A stretch of DNA of 7,401 nucleotides, from contig JADGBB010000056.1 of NCBI GenBank assembly GCA_015231715.1, positions 1 to 7,401 of the forward strand, read 5' to 3'. Positions within the stretch are counted from its first letter, which is position 1, and each line of letters starts with the position of its first letter. This stretch comes from Candidatus Omnitrophota bacterium (GTDB taxonomy: Bacteria > Omnitrophota > Koll11 > Tantalellales > Tantalellaceae). The position numbers and the translations under genes are program-made. The notes below the pieces were generated by a model that did no database searches, was not told the DNA's origin, and was given only the letters and a program-made list of their open reading frames with translations. This document shows positions 1-5,500 of this stretch, piece by piece.

Positions 1-501
1 GAGAAAAAGAGGTATGAAAAACATAACAATGATGTTAATGATCCGGGGTACAGGAAGTTTGTTGAACCTATTGTTTTAGAAATTCTAAATAGATATACTC
101 CTATGCATAAAGGTTTGGATTACGGCTGTGGTCCGGGTCCGGTTGTTGCTGAAATGCTAAAAAATAAAGGGTATTCCGTTGAATTATATGATCCATATTT
201 CTGCGATAATCGCGAGGCTTTAAAAAAGAAATATGATTTTATTATTTGCTGCGAGGTTATCGAACATTTTAATTCGCCAGCTAAAGATTTTGAGCGGTTA
301 AGAGATCTCTTAAATCCCGGCGGAGCGTTGTTCTGCATGACCGAACTATATTCGGAAAATACTGATTTTAAAAATTGGCATTACAGTAATGACCCTACCC
401 ATGTGTTTTTTTATCATACGAAAACCCTTTCGTGGATCAAGGCGAAATTTGCCTTCAATTCTTTGGAATCTAACGGCAGAGTCAGCTCATTTATCTCATA
501 G
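1..501 (+). CDS. Class I SAM-dependent methyltransferase, 3' part (5' end outside window)
   Basis: The frame is open from the first base, so the gene is cut by the window edge and 166 residues are visible. An internal ATG at 103 is not the likely start, because the family-like segment RYEKHNNDVNDPGYRKF lies upstream of it. The SAM-binding loop (motif I) is GLDYGCGPGP at about residues 38-47. It is followed by an acidic strand end (ELYDP) and then by CCEVIEHF, the strand and helix typical of Methyltransf_11/23-type enzymes. A later NDPTHVFFY segment is also typical of this small group. The protein should transfer a methyl group from S-adenosylmethionine, but the substrate cannot be read from the sequence. 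In this group a Cys-rich zinc-binding segment often lies N-terminal, which would be outside the window. The C-terminus (GRVSSFIS) looks natural. The TAG stop at 499-501 lies inside the left target duplication of the adjacent insertion, so the insertion did not change the coding end. Confidence 0.88.
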   Translation, partial: EKKRYEKHNNDVNDPGYRKFVEPIVLEILNRYTPMHKGLDYGCGPGPVVAEMLKNKGYSVELYDPYFCDNREALKKKYDFIICCEVIEHFNSPAKDFERLRDLLNPGGALFCMTELYSENTDFKNWHYSNDPTHVFFYHTKTLSWIKAKFAFNSLESNGRVSSFIS

Positions 502-504
502 AAT
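497..504. repeat. Left target-site duplication CATAGAAT
   Basis: These eight bases directly abut the left terminal repeat and are identical to 666-673. They include the TAG stop codon (499-501) of the methyltransferase gene, so the gene kept its stop after insertion. The base before and the base after differ from those at the right copy, so the duplication is exactly 8 bp. Confidence 0.8.
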
Positions 505-665
505 GTAATAGTTCAGTTATAAAAAGTAAAATCGTTTCAAACCGTCATTGCGAGGGCGCGATAGCGCCCGAAGCAATCTTTATAAAAATAAACATAGATT
601 GCTTCGCTGCGCTCGCAATGACTGCGGTTTGCGATTTTTTCAACTTAAGACAACTGAACTGTTAC
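505..665. mobile_element. 161-bp MITE-like non-autonomous insertion element
   Basis: The ends are 14-bp inverted repeats: GTAATAGTTCAGTT at 505-518 and the complement of GTAACAGTTCAGTT at 652-665, matching at 13 of 14 positions. The pairing continues inward imperfectly through 531-544 with 625-640 and then as a strong stem, so the whole element folds on itself. It is bounded on both sides by an exact CATAGAAT duplication, which is the signature of DDE-type transposition. It has no room for a transposase and no plausible reading frame. Ends beginning GTAA with 8-bp target duplications fit the IS66 family, which would make this a deletion derivative moved in trans; that family assignment is inference. 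No related transposase is visible in the window. Confidence 0.82.
543..627. repeat. Nested palindrome in the MITE core (CGTCATTGCGAG ... GAAGCAATCT type)
   Basis: TCATTGCGAG at 545-554 pairs with CTCGCAATGA at 612-621, and GAAGCAATCT at 570-579 pairs with AGATTGCTTC at 596-605. The left arm also holds a perfect small hairpin, GGGCGC-GATA-GCGCCC at 554-569. The long stem is followed by a T run at 635-640, so transcribed RNA would fold strongly and might end there. I treat it as a repeat rather than a proven terminator. It shares its layout with the repeats inside the downstream gene at 1147 and 2434. Confidence 0.75.
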
Positions 666-673
666 CATAGAAT
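666..673. repeat. Right target-site duplication CATAGAAT
   Basis: This is an exact copy of 497-504 and directly abuts the right terminal inverted repeat, which ends at 665. Removing 505-673 would restore a simple uninterrupted sequence (CATAGAATAAC) after the methyltransferase gene. Confidence 0.8.
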
Positions 674-712
674 AACAAATTTTTAAATACCATTAATTGA
701 GACATTAAAAAG

Positions 713-740
713 TTGCATTCTCTCGAAGTGATTGTATACT
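713..740 (+). promoter_or_regulatory. Probable sigma70-type promoter for the riboswitch-controlled gene
   Basis: A -35 like TTGCAT at 713-718 and a -10 like TATACT at 735-740 are separated by 16 bp. A start near 747 would place the transcript just ahead of the aptamer at 779-863. A second A/T-rich -10 candidate, TATAAG at 740-745, is spaced too far from the -35. The promoter lies to the right of the MITE, so the insertion did not separate it from its gene. Confidence 0.5.
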
Positions 741-778
741 ATAAGTATATATATGGCCGTTGTGGTGTATATATTAAA

Positions 779-863
779 CCGAAAAAGGCAAACCTCTCGT
801 GAGAGGGGGACGCAAAGCCGACGTTTCTTGAGCCGATAGGGCGAAAGAAGGATGGGTTGCCGG
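779..863 (+). promoter_or_regulatory. Cyclic-di-GMP class I (GEMM-I) riboswitch aptamer
   Basis: The conserved blocks appear in order and at the right spacing: GGCAAACC at 787-794, a 6-bp stem with a GNRA tetraloop (GTGA, 799-802), GGGACGCAAAGCC at 807-819, and GGGTTGCC at 854-861. CCG at 779-781 pairs with CGG at 861-863 to close helix P1. Against the well-studied Vc2 aptamer the 5' half aligns without gaps. The ligand-contact positions G20, A47 and C92 correspond to G787, A814 and C860. A G at the '20' position is typical of c-di-GMP sensing; the cGAMP-sensing variants carry A. The third helix is formed by 825-829 with 845-849 and by 832-834 with 840-842. The aptamer ends three bases before the ATG at 866, and AGAAGGA at 846-852, the best Shine-Dalgarno-like stretch, is partly paired in that helix. 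This points to control of translation initiation, with no separate expression platform or terminator. The likely sign is repression on ligand binding, which is inference. Confidence 0.92.
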
Positions 864-865
864 AA

Positions 866-2572
866 ATGAAAAGAATAATATTAAAGACTATATCGATCAT
901 TACAGTGAGTGCCTTTTTATGTACAAATTGTTTTGATTTAGCATATAGCGTAGAGCGAGTATCGGATAGAGATCTAGCAGCTAGTTCCTCTCTGCCCGTT
1001 GCCGATTACTCGGTTCAAGATTCTAGCGTAAGGCCGCTTGATATAAATTCTTTCGAACTTCCCGAAACCCTAGGAACTATAAAAGATTCATGGCAATCCC
1101 CAAACGTCAACCCTGAAGTACCGAACGTCGAACCAAAAGCACCCACCGTCATCCTGAGCGACAGCGAAGGATCTCAGCCCAACTCCAAACAACTAGTAAT
1201 CCACATCCAAGACGCCCACTGCAACTACTCTTGTCAAAAACAAATTTCCGAGATCATCAATTACGTTAATACCAAATACGGAGTAGACACTCTTAATCTC
1301 GAAGGCGGAGCCGAAGATTATGACATTTCAATTTTCACCAACGTAGAAGATAAAGTAAAAAGAGAAAAAGCCGCAGATCATTTTGTTAAAATGGGTTTAG
1401 TCAACGGCGCCGAATATTACGCAATAAACAATCCCGAAAAAGTCACTCTCTGGGGAGTTGAAGATGTTGATCTATACATAAACAACTTAAAAGTATACAG
1501 AAATTCTCTTGAGAACCAAAAAGAAAGAGACGCGTACCTTGAAGAACTAAATTCCGCAATAAAACAACTAAAAACAAAAATATTCAATCCGGCCCTCATG
1601 GAGATAAGCATAAAACAAGCCGCCTACAAAGAAGGCAACCTGGATTTTAAAGACTATGTCGTATTTCTAGCAGACCGAGCCGACAGCAGCATTGCCGAAG
1701 GGGTCAGCAACGAAGGGGTCAGACCCCAAAGCGGAGTTCAATCGGTAAGAAGGGGACTGACCCCAACTACGCCAAATATCGCCAAACTCGACGAAATAAT
1801 AGCGAACGAAAACTTCATAAATTTCAAACGCGCCGATGCCGAAAGAAGTTACCTAATAGACGAGTTCAAGACTACTCTTTCAAAATACGCAATGGAAGAC
1901 CTAGCCAAAAAAACAATATCTTTCAAGAACAGCGAAATGAAACAGGAAGAATATTATGCGTACCTAATAAACACAGCTAAAGATTTCAAAGTCGATCTGA
2001 CGGCATATCCTGAACTGACAAAATACATCGAATACATAAACGCCTACAACGAAATAGATAAGTCAGCCGTTTTTGAAGAAATTAAAGAACTAGAAAAAAA
2101 TATAAAAAATTCACTATTCGAAAACAAAGAACAAAAAGAACTGGATGCAATATCAACCAATCTGAATATGCTAAGCAATATCTTCAATATTTCAATCTCA
2201 AGAAAAGATTGGAATGAATACAGTGAAGTAAATCGTGAGACATATAGCATAGAGAGGTATAAAAGCTTTATAGCGACTGAAGCGCCTAAATACGGAATAA
2301 GCATAAACTTGAGCGAGGGAATAGAAAAAATTGATACATGGCGAAACAATATTGAAGATTTCTATAAATACTCTTTCGCCCGCGACGAAGCATTTTTAAA
2401 TAATTTGTCGAAAGGCGAAAGTCGAACGGCGAACGTCATCCTGAGGAGCAAAGCGACGAAGGATCCCAGCCCAACGAAGAACTCCACGCAACCTAAAGAA
2501 AGCAACGGGATCGCCCCCACCATCCTAATAACCGGCGGCTTCCACGCAGACAACCTATTCGATCATATTTGA
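866..2572 (+). CDS. Secreted protein, distant ChaN/EreA/TraB (Tiki superfamily)-like, with in-frame repeats; possibly C-terminally shortened
   Basis: I chose ATG 866 (568 residues). An in-frame TTG at 857 also exists, but it lies inside the conserved riboswitch block GGGTTGCC, and the ATG gives a clean signal peptide (MKRIILKTISIITVSAFL, then a likely cleavage near LAYS-VE). A Pro/Ser-rich linker of roughly residues 30-108 follows. The core begins with a strand and His motif, LVIHIQDAHCNYSCQKQ (about 110-126), followed by LNLEGG with a conserved-looking Glu (about 143-148), then NGAEYYAI and LWGVEDVDLY. A long helical, charged middle follows, and the protein ends in ILITGGFHADN (about 553-563). 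An N-terminal strand-xxxH, an Glu-containing strand and a C-terminal GxxH resemble the motif plan of the Tiki/ChaN/TraB/EreA superfamily. This is my pattern match, and the enzymatic role is unknown. Three palindromic repeats are translated in frame. The stop comes eight residues after GGFH, where relatives would be expected to continue, and the 3' end overlaps the convergent gene by 18 bp. Expression is probably set by c-di-GMP. Confidence 0.85.
   Translation: MKRIILKTISIITVSAFLCTNCFDLAYSVERVSDRDLAASSSLPVADYSVQDSSVRPLDINSFELPETLGTIKDSWQSPNVNPEVPNVEPKAPTVILSDSEGSQPNSKQLVIHIQDAHCNYSCQKQISEIINYVNTKYGVDTLNLEGGAEDYDISIFTNVEDKVKREKAADHFVKMGLVNGAEYYAINNPEKVTLWGVEDVDLYINNLKVYRNSLENQKERDAYLEELNSAIKQLKTKIFNPALMEISIKQAAYKEGNLDFKDYVVFLADRADSSIAEGVSNEGVRPQSGVQSVRRGLTPTTPNIAKLDEIIANENFINFKRADAERSYLIDEFKTTLSKYAMEDLAKKTISFKNSEMKQEEYYAYLINTAKDFKVDLTAYPELTKYIEYINAYNEIDKSAVFEEIKELEKNIKNSLFENKEQKELDAISTNLNMLSNIFNISISRKDWNEYSEVNRETYSIERYKSFIATEAPKYGISINLSEGIEKIDTWRNNIEDFYKYSFARDEAFLNNLSKGESRTANVILRSKATKDPSPTKNSTQPKESNGIAPTILITGGFHADNLFDHI
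1147..1183 (+). repeat. Coding-embedded palindromic repeat A (CGTCATCCTGAG...GAAGGATCTCAGCCCAAC)
   Basis: It is read in frame as VILSDSEGSQPN, in the linker just before the first core strand of the secreted protein. ATCCT at its left pairs with AGGAT at its right, making a small hairpin. It shares both ends with repeat B at 2434 and the general plan with the MITE core at 543. It is 37 bp long here, against 42 bp in B. Confidence 0.75.
1696..1764 (+). repeat. Coding-embedded repeat C (GGGGTCAGACCCC / GGGGACTGACCCC cluster)
   Basis: CGAAGGGGTCAG occurs twice in tandem, at 1696-1707 and 1711-1722 (15-bp period). GGGGTC-A-GACCCC at 1715-1727 is a perfect palindrome with a one-base centre, and GGGGACTGACCCC follows at 1752-1764. 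All of this is translated in frame, giving the segment EGVSNEGVRPQSGVQSVRRG plus LTPT. It resembles REP-like elements with GGGGTC/GACCCC arms, a class often mobilised by Y1 (RAYT) transposases; that link is inference and no such transposase is visible here. Confidence 0.7.
2434..2475 (+). repeat. Coding-embedded palindromic repeat B (CGTCATCCTGAGGAGC...GAAGGATCCCAGCCCAAC)
   Basis: It is read in frame as VILRSKATKDPSPT, about 15 residues before the terminal GGFH strand of the same protein. The outer blocks match repeat A, with one T/C difference in the right block. The centre is 5 bp longer, so the left halves are translated alike (VIL) while the right halves are read in different frames (EGSQPN against KDPSPT). 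That is what two independent insertions of a DNA element would give, and not what a duplicated protein motif would give. Confidence 0.75.
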
Positions 2573-5500
2573 AGGCACAGAAACCTGTTTTGAAGATACG
2601 ACATTACCATCTTCGTCATAAACTGAAATTTTATTCCCTTCGGTACTGAAAAAATATAGTTTTCCCTCAAGGCATTTTGGAGATATGTGTGTATTAATTT
2701 TTTTATCGCCGCCAAAAAATATTTGCTTGTATCCATTATTGAACTCTTGTCCGATAAAACAAAAACTAACTCCTTTTTTCCCGCTATCGTAATAATAATT
2801 TAGAACGTTTCCATAACCTTCATTCATTTTTCTAGAAAATTTTATTTCTTTATTTTTTATTTTTTTGGGCGCGTTTTTCTTTACAACAAAAGACAAAGTA
2901 TAGGCTTTTTCTGTTCCGGATAAAAATGCTACTTGATTTCTATCCTGATAAACTAAAACCGGTTTAAAGGCAGAATTTTTAGGGATTGTATATTCCGCTA
3001 CGAGCTCCCCGTCCCTAGTCAAAAGCATGATACTTTCTTTACTGCCAAATAATTTTTTTTGTGTCACATTGTATAGAAATCCGGCAAATTCATCATAATC
3101 ATATTCTCCAATGATACTTATCTGATTCTTATCTGTTACATCATTATTTCTATGGACCTCTTCACCTATCCATCCTGTACTTCCGTTTACAAATTCAACC
3201 ATAGCCGTAACTTCTTTATCTTCCCATTTTGGCCCGTTTTTAACTAGAACTTTTGCGTGGGATTCTTTTTCATTATAAAATTTACCCTTATGAATACCGG
3301 GCAGATGATACACCGCAATTTCCAGACCTGCATATCTGGCCAGTATATAATAATACGCTGCTAATGAACCGCAAACACATGGGATTTTCTCTTTCCTTGA
3401 AAGATATTCGATTGCTTGTGACATATAGCTTTTTCCTTCAATATTGCATATGCTCTTTTCTTTATCGTAAGAAAAATTTTTGTTTATTATTTCTTCTATT
3501 TTTTCTATTTTTTCATTATCACTTTTATCCTTCATCATATCAAGCTCATCACTCCATTCTGCCGGCATGTCGTCAAATTCCCATTTCGGAATAGAACTAA
3601 CATTAGCTTTAAAACCCATATTTTCGGAATAAAGCACTAATTTATACGATATTTCGATCTTTCCTTTATAATCACCTATACTGAGCACTCCGTTCTCATA
3701 CTGAAACGGTATCTTTTTCCATTTATTACCGACTGCTTTCACTTTCACATCAATAATGTCACTGCCGTCAAGACGCCGATATAAATCGATTTCTTCTTGC
3801 GGTGCAACATTTGCTTTAAACGAAACTTTGTTTTGATGACCTGTTTTTGTGCCTAAAATAAAACTGTTATTTACACTTATTTCATCCTCAAAATTACCGG
3901 ACTTATCAAGCCCTGTAAATATCTTATCGAATACAAGCCCGTTATTCAGCGGACCTTTTATCTGTCCGTATGCTTTTGAACGCTCTTTTAACTCGATCTT
4001 ACCTTCTCTTTTAAATCTTTGAACAAATTCGCCGGATGTTTTTCCTCCTACAAAATCAGCACCCCAGCCTGAATACTCAATATCTTCCGATATTTCAACG
4101 CTATTTTCTTTTACTAGGCCTTTGATCATCTTAAAAAATTTCTTATTAACGATTACAAATACCCACGCAAATACACAAAATAACGCACCTACTCCAAAAA
4201 GCATTAACCCCACTATCGAATTTGCAATAACTTCTGTTGAAACATTCCAAATTACAAACTCTGCTGTTTCATTCCACATCAACTTTAAAAATAATGGTGT
4301 GACGATTACGCTGACCCCTATCATTGTTATCTTTACTGAGGTTGATGTTTTTTTATAAACACTTGATATCTTAGCCAAAAAGTCTTTGATAAAATTTTTG
4401 TCGGAGGTTTCTGCTGATACAACGGCTTTGTTTTCTAAAAATATTTGGTCTTCGACTTCTGTTAATATCCGTTTGACCAAAATACCCATATCTTTTTCTT
4501 TATGCTTTTCGTAAATATCTTTGTCTATTACCAAAATGTTATCAACATTGTCGTTTTCTAATAACATCATTGTGGCATTTGTGCCTTTTTTATTATCTTT
4601 GAGTGCCGCTATATATACTTTTAATTTTTCTCCTTTGTATGAAAGGTCATGGGGCAATTCAATTTTTTCAATAATTCCTTCTTTTTCTATTTCCTGATAA
4701 TTGCTGCCAAAATCATAAAATGATCTATCAATGTAAATAAATTTATTTTCGGTGTCATTTATATTTTCCCAGCCTTTGTCATTCGGCAGAAGCACCTTAC
4801 CCTGTTTTTTAATATGCTTTATTAATCCGACCTCGTTAACCTTATACTGCAAATACCATAATAGATCCGTAGCAGTTTTAGCGTCTCCCCGAACAAGGCC
4901 TTTTTGCTCGTTTTTTTGTTTTATTTTTATTACTTCAGCCAAAACGTTAATAAGTCCGACTCTTTCCGATAAAGGTATTTTTCTATCAAGTTCGGTTAAT
5001 TTATTTATTAGGATCTTCATACCTTTTATTGAATCCGTTAATTTTCCGGAAAGCGCGATATGACTTTTTTCTGAGGTTATTTCAGTGTCATGAGGGAAAG
5101 CAAGAATAACCTCATTGATAAGACCGATTTTATCTTTGATAATTATGTCTTCAATGCCGTACCCGCTTAAATTCAAAGTAACAGTAGAATTTTTTTGATC
5201 TACGCCGTTTTCATTAGCAGATTTATAGAATAATTTTGTTTCTCTTGTTATCTCTGAATCAATGGTTTTGCTTATTGCCTCTTCTTCTTTTTCAGGTTGA
5301 GGGAGCAATAGCTTTTCAAAAATATCCTTAATGCTCATGCCCTTGCCTTGATCGGCTATAACTACACCGTTATCGTTCACTAATACTTTAATCGGTTTAA
5401 CTTCGTTTTCTCCGGGTACGATAGCTTTTTCAAGAGTATTTACCAGCACATATTCTTCCGGATTATTTATCCTTTTTTCATCTCCGTCCGCCCACCTTAT

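Noticed and set aside
543..640. Rho-independent terminator for the methyltransferase gene
   Set aside because: The long stem is followed by TTTTTT, but it belongs to the inserted palindromic element, and ten bases of A/G/T-mixed sequence separate the main stem from the T run. It may end transcripts, but I cannot claim it as a dedicated terminator.
745..775. TATATAT ... TATATAT hairpin ahead of the aptamer
   Set aside because: The arms are self-complementary A/T runs around the promoter start site and the spacing gives a weak, non-specific fold.
880..935. Lipoprotein signal (Cys in FLCTNC)
   Set aside because: The residues before either Cys do not fit the lipobox (small residues at -1 and -2), so an ordinary signal peptide is more likely.
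1696..1764. Possible CRISPR-like or tandem repeat array
   Set aside because: There are only two short tandem copies and palindromic blocks without regular spacers, all inside an open reading frame.
2044..2349. 101-codon open frame on the - strand inside the secreted-protein gene
   Set aside because: It mirrors the charged helical region of the real gene and yields a Ser/Phe/Leu-rich shadow with no supporting signal.
3253..3594. 113-codon open frame on the + strand
   Set aside because: It lies opposite the transglutaminase-like coding region of the - strand gene, has no ribosome site and gives an implausible Phe/Leu/Tyr-rich protein. It is an antisense shadow.
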